A stretch of 64,000 nt of DNA from JAXGPF01 sp964463985 (lineage in GTDB: Bacteria > Verrucomicrobiota > Kiritimatiellia > JAAZAB01). Location: positions 1 to 64,000 of the forward strand of contig CAYXEK010000003.1 of the NCBI GenBank assembly GCA_964463985.1, written 5' to 3'. The notes beneath the pieces are model-generated. The model was not told the origin of the DNA, ran no database searches, and saw only the letters and a program-made list of their open reading frames with translations. Shown here one piece after another: positions 37,154 to 44,783 of this stretch. A program made the position numbers and the translations under genes. Position 1 is the first letter of the stretch. Every line of letters starts with the position of its first letter.

Positions 37154-38653
37154 ATGGGAAAAAGAAGTAAAATCGCCGCGCAAGGCAAAACACATGCTTC
37201 TGGGAAAAGCAATCCAAAATCCGATCAACGTCCGAATGTGCTTCTGATTTGCGTGGATCAATGGCCGGGATTGCTCCGTGGCGCGGCCGGCCATGAACGG
37301 ATCCAGACGCCCACGCTCGATCAGTTGTGCCGGAATGGCGTGCATTTCACCCAGGCTTACAGCGAAACGCCCACCTGCATTCCCGCGCGGCGCGAGTTGA
37401 TGACCGGGACCACCGCGCGCACGCATGGCGATCGCGTTTACAGCGCCACCATGCGCATGAAGCCGGAACTGCCGACCCTGGCCCGGACTTTCCGTGATCA
37501 CGGCTACCAGGCCTACGCGGTGGGCAAGATGCATGTGTATCCGCAACGCGACCGGATCGGATTTGACGATGTCATGTTGAATGAGGAAGGCCGCAATAAT
37601 CTCGGCATGCTTCAGGATGACTTCCAGCGGTTTCTGGCCGAGGAAGGCTATGCCGGCCAGGAATTGACCCACGGCATGTGCAACAACGAATACACCGTCC
37701 GGCCCTGGCACCTGCCGGAATATTGCCACCCGACCAACTGGACCGCGCGGGAAATGTGCCGGGTGATCCGGCGGCGGGATCCGACCAAGCCGGCGTTCTG
37801 GTATTGCTCGTTCATCGCGCCCCATCCGCCGGTCACTCCGCCCGCCGAATACCTTGAAATGTATCGGGACATCGGCGTGGATGATCCGTATGTCGGCGAC
37901 TGGGCGGGCGACTTTGAAAAATTGCCCCATGCCTTGCGCCGGCGTTACGAGCAATTCCGGATTTCCCCGCCGGCAACCCGCCTGGCGCGCCAGGGCTTTT
38001 ACGGCCAATGCACCTATGTTGACCACCAGTTGCGACTGGTGCTGGGGGCGCTCGCCGAGGAAAAACTGATGGACAACACCATCATCCTGTTTACCGGCGA
38101 TCATGGCGATATGCTCGGCAATCACAACTTGTGGTGCAAGCCGCCAATGCATGAGTACTCGGCCAAAATCCCCATGATTCTTGTGCCGACGGCCGGGTAC
38201 CAGCAGGCCGGACATCACCAGACGGATGACCGCCTGTGTTCGTTGCGCGACGTCATGCCCACCTTGCTCGAGATGTGCGGGTTGCCGGTCCCCGGCACCG
38301 CGGAAGGATTATCGCTGCTCGGTCCCGCCAAACGCGATCACCTGTATTGCGAACACTACGAAAACGACCTGGCCCTGCGCATGATCCGCACCGGATCATA
38401 CAAGCTGATCTGGTATCCGGTGGGCAACCGGTTCCACCTGTTTGATCTGCAAAACGATCCGCATGAAATGCGCAATCTGGCCGACTTGCCGGAATTTGCC
38501 GGCTATCGCAGGGATTTGGAAAAATTGATGCTGCGCCATCTTTACGGAACGGACGAGCGCTGGGTGCGCTCCGGCCGGCTGGCCGGCGAGCCGGACCGGC
38601 CTTTCGCGCCGGAGCCGAACCGCAGTTTAACCGGGCAGCGCGGCTGGCGGTGA
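37154..38653 (+). CDS. Cys-type sulfatase (S1 family)
   Basis: This is a 499-residue alkaline-phosphatase-fold sulfatase. RPNVLLICVDQWPG (about residue 26) supplies the first metal ligand. CIPARRELMTG (about 75) is the C-X-P-X-R formylglycine motif, with Cys as the residue oxidised to formylglycine. TGDHGDMLGNH (about 315) carries the second metal-binding Asp-His pair. The N-terminus is Lys-rich with no signal peptide, so the enzyme may act in the cytoplasm on imported sulfated sugars or be exported in an unusual way. It implies that the locus targets a sulfated glycan. No activating radical SAM or FGE enzyme was recognised in the window. Confidence 0.9.
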   Translation: MGKRSKIAAQGKTHASGKSNPKSDQRPNVLLICVDQWPGLLRGAAGHERIQTPTLDQLCRNGVHFTQAYSETPTCIPARRELMTGTTARTHGDRVYSATMRMKPELPTLARTFRDHGYQAYAVGKMHVYPQRDRIGFDDVMLNEEGRNNLGMLQDDFQRFLAEEGYAGQELTHGMCNNEYTVRPWHLPEYCHPTNWTAREMCRVIRRRDPTKPAFWYCSFIAPHPPVTPPAEYLEMYRDIGVDDPYVGDWAGDFEKLPHALRRRYEQFRISPPATRLARQGFYGQCTYVDHQLRLVLGALAEEKLMDNTIILFTGDHGDMLGNHNLWCKPPMHEYSAKIPMILVPTAGYQQAGHHQTDDRLCSLRDVMPTLLEMCGLPVPGTAEGLSLLGPAKRDHLYCEHYENDLALRMIRTGSYKLIWYPVGNRFHLFDLQNDPHEMRNLADLPEFAGYRRDLEKLMLRHLYGTDERWVRSGRLAGEPDRPFAPEPNRSLTGQRGWR

Positions 38654-38700
38654 CCGGCGCGCCGGCGTCGGCAACACTGGACGGAAATTAATTCACGGGC

Positions 38701-39360
38701 ATGATCCTATTCATTATCACCGATTCGTACGAAAATTTTTGCAAGGGCGGCTGGCTCAAGGCGCGCAACACCTTCCAGGAAATCGCGCGGGATGATTGCC
38801 TGGCCATGCATTACACCCAGGCCAGCCTGGATGTGGTTCAGCGTTTGCGGCCGTGGGCCATCTGCGGCAGCGGCGGATGCGCGCCGTACGATTCTTACGA
38901 CATCCTGGACTGCGCCGCGTACAAGCGCCTGGTAACCGAAAGCGATATTCCACAGCTCGGAATCTGCCGCAGCCACCAGTTGCTGGCGCATTATTTCGGC
39001 GGGCGGATCGGCCGGATGCGCAAGCTGAAGACGGACGAACCGGATTTGGCGGAATACTGCCCGGGATATTGCAAGGAGTGGGGCGTATGTCCCGTGCGCG
39101 TTATCCGGGACGATCCGCTGTTTGCCGGATGCGCGAAAATCATCCGGGTGCGCCAGGCGCATGCCTGGGAAGTCAAACGGATCGGCAAGGAATTCGTGCG
39201 TATGGCGGAGTCGGAGAATTGCGGCGTGCAGGCGGTCCGCCACCGGCGGAAACCGATTTACGGCGTCCAATTCCACCCGGAATTGCTGCAGGCCGCCTAT
39301 CCGGACGGCTTGCGCATCCTGAAAAACTTTTTCAAAATTGCCCGCGCCCGGCGGGAATGA
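38701..39360 (+). CDS. class I glutamine amidotransferase-like protein
   Basis: This 219-residue protein matches the triad-type amidotransferase domain: GICRSHQLLAHYFGG (about residue 80-95) with the nucleophile Cys, and GVQFHPELLQ (about 188-197) with the His and Glu. In the usual G-x-C-x-G-x-Q motif the second Gly is Ser here (CRSHQ). There is no synthetase domain, as in stand-alone gamma-glutamyl hydrolases such as PuuD. It follows the sulfatase by 47 bases on the same strand. Role unknown: perhaps hydrolysis of a gamma-glutamyl or amide bond in an amidated sugar. Confidence 0.7.
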   Translation: MILFIITDSYENFCKGGWLKARNTFQEIARDDCLAMHYTQASLDVVQRLRPWAICGSGGCAPYDSYDILDCAAYKRLVTESDIPQLGICRSHQLLAHYFGGRIGRMRKLKTDEPDLAEYCPGYCKEWGVCPVRVIRDDPLFAGCAKIIRVRQAHAWEVKRIGKEFVRMAESENCGVQAVRHRRKPIYGVQFHPELLQAAYPDGLRILKNFFKIARARRE

Positions 39361-39783
39361 TTGAGAACGATATTATGGTTCCTCACCAGAAAATGTGGGT
39401 CGAACAGGGAATTCACCACCGAGACACGGATGCATGGAGAGGAAAGGCATGGCGTGTCCATGCTCCGGTGCTCTCCCGGAACGAGTGTTGCGCGAATTTG
39501 GCGCAGGGCGATCATGCCATCCTGGCCTGAATGGATTAGATCTAATGATCGCCCTGTGCCAAATTCGCGCAACGCCTCCACTGGAGAACGGGAGGAGTAT
39601 GGGGTAGACTGGGCTTCTCTGTGCCTCCGTGTCTCCGTGGTGAATCTGCTGTCGGTCAGCGGTGTGTTCGTTCGGATACAAATCAGTATATGCGTCGCTA
39701 TTGTCGTAATAAGCTTTACGGCAACATATTAAAGCATTCATGTTGGATTTGTCGCCCACAGATTATGCGGAGCAACCGATATT
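39361..39783. other. intergenic stretch occupied by a palindromic element
   Basis: These 423 bases between the amidotransferase-like gene and the CocE-like gene hold a 235-base imperfect palindrome (39411-39645). The open frames that cross it have no protein character. After 39660 the sequence is plain and AT-richer, and probably carries the promoter of the next gene. Confidence 0.6.
39411..39645. repeat. 235-base imperfect palindromic element (MITE-like)
   Basis: Outer arms 39411-39441 and 39616-39645 are inverted copies containing the ATTCACCAC(C/G)GAGACACGGA motif. Inner arms 39487-39515 and 39545-39573 are inverted 29-mers with one mismatch (GTTGCGCGAATTTGG...). The centre is the perfect palindrome TTAGATCTAA. 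All arm pairs share one centre near 39529, so the element can fold into a single long cruciform or RNA hairpin. It encodes no protein. Confidence 0.8.
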
Positions 39784-41523
39784 ATGAAACCATCGCTTAT
39801 TGGCCTGATCGCAATTTTGGGAGCGTCCGGGATACGCGCGGGAATTGCTGCTCCGCCAACCGCGGGCAACGAGGAAATTGACGCCCGCGCGGTGCGGGAA
39901 CTGGCTTCTTACCTGAAAAAATATCCCGCAGCGGACGCGGATGGCGATGGACGCTTGACCGCCGCCGAGCGCGACCGGCACCGGCGCCAGGAAGTGCTCG
40001 CGAAATTCCAGCCCGGCGCGACCAATTTTTTTGCCATGATGCCCATGCGCGACGGAGTGCGCCTGGCCACGGAGGTGTTTTTGCCTCCCGGCGCCGGGCC
40101 ATGGCCGGTCGTGTTGACCCGCACCGTCTATGGCCGCTGGAGCGCCGCCTTGCGCGACGCCGGCTTGTTCGGCAACCAGGGCGTGGCCTTTGTCACCCAG
40201 GACTTGCGCGGCGACGGCGATTCGGAAGGCGCCGGGACATTCGATCCGTTTTCCTTCGACAATGAAATCGAAGACGGCTACGACGCCGTGGAGTGGATTG
40301 CGCGCCAGCCCTGGTGCAATGGCCGGGTCGGCATCCAGGGCGCGAGCGGGCACGGTTTCGCGGGTTGCATGGCCATGCTGGCCAATCCGCCGCACCTGGC
40401 GGTTGTGCAATCCATAAATTCCGGAGGCAATGCTTACCTGTACTGGACCTTCCAGAACGGCGCGCGACGCTACATGTTCAACTGGATGGCCAATCGCAAT
40501 GCAGCCGTGCCGGACTGGCCGAAACCGACCATTCGGTTGTTTGACCGCGCCGCTTATGACGCCCGTCTGCGGCGCAGCGCCGAGTCGAACCGGACGGTAT
40601 TCATCGCCAAATCCGGCTGGTACGATATATTCGCCGAGGGCGGCCTGGATTACCTGGCGGCATTCGGCGGCGGCGGCAAGGTGTTCGTCACCATGGACGC
40701 CAGCGGACACGGGCCGATGCAAGGCCTTAAATTTCCGCGCCGCGCCTGGCCGGCCGGCATCAAAATGCCGGAGTTTGTTTCCGTGTTGAAAGGTTCGGCC
40801 GGGTTGCCGGAGCGTTCCACGCTGCTGTATTACCTGATGGGCGATACCGCGTCATCCAACGCGCCGGGCAATGCATGGAAAGTCGCCCATGCATGGCCGG
40901 TGCCGCATGTGCCGACCCCGTTTTACCTGCGCACATCGGGCGAGTTGTCGCGCGAGCAATCCGCCGATGCGCGGGACTGCCGGAGTTATGACTGCGCGCC
41001 GTCCAATCCCGTGCCGACGCTGGGCGGGGCGATGATGGGATCGCCCGGGCCGGTGGACCAGCGCCCGCTCGCGGAGCGGAATGATATCCTGCGGTTTTTG
41101 TCGCAACCGCTGGCCAAGCCGATGGAAATCACCGGCAAAGTCCGCGCTGATCTGTTTGTCAGCGCGGATGTGCCCGACACGATGTTCGTGGTCAAACTGG
41201 TGGACGTTTACCCGGATGGTTGCGCGGCCATTGTCCGGGAAGGCGCCATGACCGCCCGGTTTCACCAGGGGCTGGATAAGCCGGCGCCGCTGGAACCCGG
41301 CCGGATATACAAGCTGATGATTGACATGTGGAGCACGGCGTATGTTTTCAACGCCGGGCACCGGCTGGCCGTGCAGATCGCCGGCAGCGATTCCCCGAAG
41401 TACGAGGTACATCCCAACACCTATGAGCCTTGCGGCGCTTTGGCAGACGCGAAGCCCGCGCGCCATACAGTTTACCTGGGCGGGACCAATTCCTCCTGCG
41501 TGGTGCTGCCGGTTATTCGCTGA
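39784..41523 (+). CDS. CocE/NonD-family alpha/beta hydrolase with EF-hand loop
   Basis: This 579-residue protein starts with a short signal-like segment (LIGLIAILGASGIRAGIAA). Residues about 54-65 (DADGDGRLTAAE) are a canonical EF-hand/dockerin-type calcium loop. From about residue 80 follows a CocE/X-prolyl-peptidase (S15) hydrolase. It has MRDGVRLATEVFLP, the oxyanion/Asp region DLRGDGDSEGAG, the nucleophile elbow GIQGASGHGFAG, SGWYDIF and DASGHGP. The last 200 residues are the jelly-roll C-terminal domain of that family (DLFVSADVPDTMFVVKLVDV). Likely a secreted esterase or amidase. It follows the amidotransferase gene after a repeat-filled gap, so operon membership is doubtful. Confidence 0.8.
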   Translation: MKPSLIGLIAILGASGIRAGIAAPPTAGNEEIDARAVRELASYLKKYPAADADGDGRLTAAERDRHRRQEVLAKFQPGATNFFAMMPMRDGVRLATEVFLPPGAGPWPVVLTRTVYGRWSAALRDAGLFGNQGVAFVTQDLRGDGDSEGAGTFDPFSFDNEIEDGYDAVEWIARQPWCNGRVGIQGASGHGFAGCMAMLANPPHLAVVQSINSGGNAYLYWTFQNGARRYMFNWMANRNAAVPDWPKPTIRLFDRAAYDARLRRSAESNRTVFIAKSGWYDIFAEGGLDYLAAFGGGGKVFVTMDASGHGPMQGLKFPRRAWPAGIKMPEFVSVLKGSAGLPERSTLLYYLMGDTASSNAPGNAWKVAHAWPVPHVPTPFYLRTSGELSREQSADARDCRSYDCAPSNPVPTLGGAMMGSPGPVDQRPLAERNDILRFLSQPLAKPMEITGKVRADLFVSADVPDTMFVVKLVDVYPDGCAAIVREGAMTARFHQGLDKPAPLEPGRIYKLMIDMWSTAYVFNAGHRLAVQIAGSDSPKYEVHPNTYEPCGALADAKPARHTVYLGGTNSSCVVLPVIR

Positions 41524-41744
41524 ACAAGGGGCAGAGGGCAGAGGCAGGGCGGAAAGGGGCAAAGTCACAAAGGGGGCAAAGGCACAGAGGCACAAAGGGG
41601 CAGAGTGTTCAGACGTAAAACCTTAAAACGGTAAACCTGGAATTTACTACCGGCCGGCTCACCTCAGGTTCGCCCTCCAGGAACCACACATACGCACACA
41701 CTCACATACTCCCACACCCGCATACCAAACACTTTCTTGGCGGG
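41524..41744. repeat. intergenic repeat cluster
   Basis: This spacer between two convergent genes holds three things. First is a purine-rich tract of CACAAAGGGG/GGCAAAGG units (about 41530-41610). Second is a single REP-like 25-mer at 41655-41679, matching the right arm at 29823-29847 in 24 of 25 positions. Third is a CA-rich tract (about 41685-41733) of the form CACATACGCACACACTCACA. No gene is visible. Confidence 0.65.
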
Positions 41745-42656
41745 TCAAAGTTTCCGGCGCAGGCAATAGGTGGTCAGGATGGCGGTGATCTGAGACACCA
41801 GTGCCGTATGGTCGGCGCCCAGCGGCAGGCGCACGCTGGTGGCCGCGGCGACGGTTTTATAGTCGCGATACAGGGTCTTTAAATCCAGCAGGCTGGCGGC
41901 GGGATTGGCGACCCAGTGATCAATGGTTTCCAGCACCATTTCCTCGTACTGGTCCAGCACGTCGGTGAGATAAACGCCGGTTTCTTCCGGGGTGCCTCCG
42001 GGAGCGGCCCGCCGGACGATTTCGTAAAGGTCGTTGGCCATGTTCGTGGCGGTGTCGGCGGTGCCGGTTTCATACAACCGCAGCCAGGCTTCGGAAATCC
42101 GCCACTTGGCCGGCTGTCCGTCCTTGCGGCTCAACAGGATGGCGAAGTACTGATCCTCTTCGCCGCAGTTGCATTCTTCATCCACGTCCGCCGCGTCGCA
42201 GCATTCATTCCAGGCGCGTTTTAGCAGCGTGGTTTCATTCCAGCGGCTGAAAATGCGTTCGCAGTCATTGGGATCCACGATGATGAATTTTTCGTCGTAT
42301 TCATCTTCCAGGCAGCCGATGACCGCCACCCAGTGCCCCAGGTCCTTCACCAGGAGCATTGCCGGCAATCCCTTGCGCAGGTGCCGTCGGAGCCGCCCGG
42401 CAAACAGTTTGCCCTTGCGCTTCTCGTTGATGTGCAGAAATTCAGAGCGGACACCGTACCTGGCGGCGGCTTTGCGGTTCTGCTTTTCATCCGTGCCGGC
42501 CCAGAAAATCCGGCGCTGTACGCCCGCCGCGCGCGCCAGATCGCGCTGGGTGGCTTCAATACCCAGAATATAAAGGCAGGTAGAGAGGCTGGACGGCCCG
42601 CAATAACTCGGCATTTGCGGGACTTGCATTGGCGCCAATTCCGCGGCCATAGTCAT
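41745..42656 (-). CDS. C39-like cysteine peptidase domain protein
   Basis: The ATG at 42656 is chosen because GGGGGA lies just upstream; the longer frame has a Cys-rich, unlikely N-terminus. The resulting 303-residue protein has the papain-like C39 signature SYCGPSSLSTCLYILGI with the likely nucleophile Cys19. His follows in DLGHWVAVIG and Asp in FIIVDPNDC, the usual C39 order. The C-terminal half is helical and unassigned. No signal peptide or ABC-transporter domain is present, unlike bacteriocin-processing C39 transporters. It diverges from the ATP-grasp gene across 128 bases, suggesting co-regulation. Processing or hydrolysis of a peptide made by the ATP-grasp ligase is inference. Confidence 0.65.
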   Translation of the reverse strand: MTMAAELAPMQVPQMPSYCGPSSLSTCLYILGIEATQRDLARAAGVQRRIFWAGTDEKQNRKAAARYGVRSEFLHINEKRKGKLFAGRLRRHLRKGLPAMLLVKDLGHWVAVIGCLEDEYDEKFIIVDPNDCERIFSRWNETTLLKRAWNECCDAADVDEECNCGEEDQYFAILLSRKDGQPAKWRISEAWLRLYETGTADTATNMANDLYEIVRRAAPGGTPEETGVYLTDVLDQYEEMVLETIDHWVANPAASLLDLKTLYRDYKTVAAATSVRLPLGADHTALVSQITAILTTYCLRRKL

Positions 42657-42784
42657 TTCCCCCGTGGATGAATTGGACCGGAACGGCCGTGGCCGGCCGT
42701 AAAAACAACATGCTAGCATGGTTTTTTTGAAACAAAAGCATAAAATTGCTTGCATTCGCGGAAGACACAGGATAAAAATCAGTT

Positions 42785-43852
42785 ATGCCCGTACCAATCA
42801 ACATTTTAGCGCATCCGCGCCGGCGCCAGTCCGCCAAAAATCTGCCGCCGGTGCTCCTGGTTTACAACCTGGACCGCGAATGGCCGGCCCATGACATTCA
42901 TGAGGCGGTCGAGGAAACGGAAAAACTGGGGCGCGCCATGCGCCGCCAGGGACACACCGTAAATCTGATCCGCGTCTGCAATGCCGATTTGCCGCTCCAG
43001 TTGAAGCCCTATGACCCGGATGACTGGATTGTTTTCAACTGGTGCGAAGGGTTGCCCGGGGTGGATCACAGCGAGGCGGTGGCGGCGCGGATGATTGCCG
43101 ATTTGAATTTTGTGTACACCGGCGCCACGCCGGAAGCGCTGAGCGCCAACTGGAACAAGCAGCAGATCAAAATTCTGCTGCAGCATGCCGGCGTCACCAC
43201 GCCGCGCTGGCAGATTTACGAGGATACGGCCGCGGACGGCTGGCATTGTTTCCCGGCAATTGTGAAACTTGCGAATGAACATTGCAGCCTGGGCGTGACT
43301 GCGAAATCGGTGGTGTTGAACCGCAAGGAATTGAAGCGGCGCATCCGGTATGTGCTGGATAAATACAAACAGCCGGCACTGGTGGAGGATTTCATTGATG
43401 GCCGTGAATTCCACGTGTCGCTCTGGGGGAACCATGACATTGCCATGTTGCCGCCGGTGGAAATGGATTTTTCGGCCTTGAAAAATATACACGACCGCCT
43501 GTGCACCCACGGCGCCAAGTTTGATCCCAAATCCCTGCATTACCGCAAAATCGTCACACGGTTTAAGGCCGAATTGTCGGCCGCGGAATATGCCGGTCTG
43601 GAAAAAACCGCCGTGCAGGCTTACCGCACAACCGGCTGCCGCGATTACGCGCGAATTGATGTCCGCCTGCGCAAGGGGGTTTTTTACGTACTGGATATCA
43701 ATCCCAACGCGGACCTGACATCGGAGGCCAGCACGGCCTGCGCCGCCGCCGAGGCGGGCTTTTCCTATGGAGCGATGGGCAGCCGCATTGTCCGCTTGGC
43801 GGCGGAACGCCATCCGATGTTCGGCGGCGGCGTATCGTCCCTGGGGCTTTAG
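42785..43852 (+). CDS. ATP-grasp ligase (D-Ala-D-Ala ligase-like)
   Basis: This 355-residue protein has the ATP-grasp layout. The N-terminal domain contains DDWIVFNWCEGLPGVDHSEA. The central nucleotide-binding part has TGATPEALSANWNKQQIKILL, FPAIVKLANEHCSLGV and ALVEDFIDGREFHVSLWG. The C-terminal metal-binding part has RDYARIDVRLRKGVFYVLDI followed by NPN. These correspond to D-Ala-D-Ala ligase motifs, including the final Asp-x-Asn-Pro-Asn metal site. A stand-alone gene, not beside mur or fts genes, divergent from a C39-like peptidase, argues for a ligase of other amino acids or peptides rather than the cell-wall Ddl. Its stop overlaps the stop of the convergent queF. Confidence 0.8.
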   Translation: MPVPINILAHPRRRQSAKNLPPVLLVYNLDREWPAHDIHEAVEETEKLGRAMRRQGHTVNLIRVCNADLPLQLKPYDPDDWIVFNWCEGLPGVDHSEAVAARMIADLNFVYTGATPEALSANWNKQQIKILLQHAGVTTPRWQIYEDTAADGWHCFPAIVKLANEHCSLGVTAKSVVLNRKELKRRIRYVLDKYKQPALVEDFIDGREFHVSLWGNHDIAMLPPVEMDFSALKNIHDRLCTHGAKFDPKSLHYRKIVTRFKAELSAAEYAGLEKTAVQAYRTTGCRDYARIDVRLRKGVFYVLDINPNADLTSEASTACAAAEAGFSYGAMGSRIVRLAAERHPMFGGGVSSLGL

Positions 43853-44289
43853 CGCGGTTTATATTCCGCCGCGACAGTGATGGTTAAACCGCCGCGGGCA
43901 TTGAACCGGCCCGTCACCCGCGCCTGTCGGGGCCGGACGGCTTTGACTACGTCGTCCAGAATCCGATTCACGGCCGCCTCGTGAAACGTTCCATGATTCC
44001 GGAAGGAAAACAGGTACAGTTTCAGCGACTTGCTTTCCAGGCACAACCGGCGGGGAATGTATTCAATCGTAATAACGCCGAAATCCGGCTGGCCGGTGAT
44101 GGGGCAGAGCGCAGTGAATTCCGGACAATTAAAGGTGATCCAGTAGCCGCGGCCGGGATGCGTGTTGGGAAATGCTTCCAGCCGCGCCTGGTCAGGAGTG
44201 GCGGGATACACCGTGCGGGACTGTCCCAGCAAGGTTAATGCAGGGTTTGACCCGGTTGATTGCTTGCGCGGTTTGTTTTTTTTTTGCAT
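43849..44289 (-). CDS. queF: NADPH-dependent preQ0 reductase QueF
   Basis: QueF reduces the nitrile 7-cyano-7-deazaguanine (preQ0) to the amine preQ1 in queuosine biosynthesis. The 146-residue form from the ATG at 44289 fits the short, unimodular QueF class; an ATG 18 bases upstream is also possible and neither has a clear ribosome binding site. EFTALCPITGQPDFG carries the catalytic Cys (thioimide former) and the conserved Asp. FRNHGTFHEAAVNRI is the NADPH/substrate motif with the Glu. Other queuosine genes are not in the window. Confidence 0.92.
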   Translation of the reverse strand: MQKKNKPRKQSTGSNPALTLLGQSRTVYPATPDQARLEAFPNTHPGRGYWITFNCPEFTALCPITGQPDFGVITIEYIPRRLCLESKSLKLYLFSFRNHGTFHEAAVNRILDDVVKAVRPRQARVTGRFNARGGLTITVAAEYKPR

Positions 44290-44307
44290 ATGGCGAATTA
44301 TATACAT

Positions 44308-44783
44308 CCGGGCGGCTGGGACAATCTTTAAATCCGGCTCCTCCGCAGAAGGGCGAATCTGCGATTCAGTGCAATCAAGGCGGCACAGGCAACACGCTTT
44401 CGTTGCTTTCGCACATTCTTCTGCCGCGAAGCGGCTTTGGAGTGCGCAGGCTCGATTGCGCTTTTATAGGCTTGCGTTTAACCTGCAAAATCCGGCGTAG
44501 CCGGACGCACTCCAGAAAATTGCGCTTCGCCGAATAAACCTAATCGCAGATGCGCCCCCCGCGGCAATGCGGCATTTGGAAATTTACCGCCAAGACACCC
44601 GCATACTACAATTTCCTCCTCGGACCTGCGTGAACTTCGGTCCTTTTGTTCAAATCTGCATAGGCGCAAAGTATCAAAGGCACGGAGGATCAAAGCAGTG
44701 GGAGAGCAATGTCTTGCTGCTGCGCGATCTTCGCGGTGAATTTTCCCGGCCTTTGCGATCTTCGGTGCTTCAGAACCGGCCTT
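44308..44783. other. intergenic repeat cluster
   Basis: These 476 bases between two minus-strand genes hold dispersed repeat copy B (44351-44505), an inverted end-like sequence at 44540-44556, and a low-complexity GCAAAG-type tract (about 44660-44690). The short frames present here have no protein character. Confidence 0.6.
44351..44556 (+). repeat. dispersed ~155-base repeat copy B with inverted end
   Basis: 44351-44505 aligns with the reverse complement of 2515-2673. It carries the hairpin TCCGGC-GTA-GCCGGA at 44491-44505, in the place where copy A has a hairpin of different sequence. The left end (GGGCGAATCTGCGATT) reappears inverted at about 44540-44556 (AATCGCAGATGCGCC). The whole 206-base unit is therefore bounded by imperfect inverted repeats, like a miniature mobile element. 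Confidence 0.7.

Noticed and set aside
41530..41733. Purine-rich and CA-rich short repeats considered as a CRISPR-like array
   Set aside because: Units are short, irregular and adjacent, with no constant repeat and no unique spacers.
44172..44537. Open frame through the repeat cluster whose end resembles the minus-strand frame at 2500-2620
   Set aside because: The similarity is explained by the shared dispersed DNA repeat, not by a protein; frames differ and there is no start signal.
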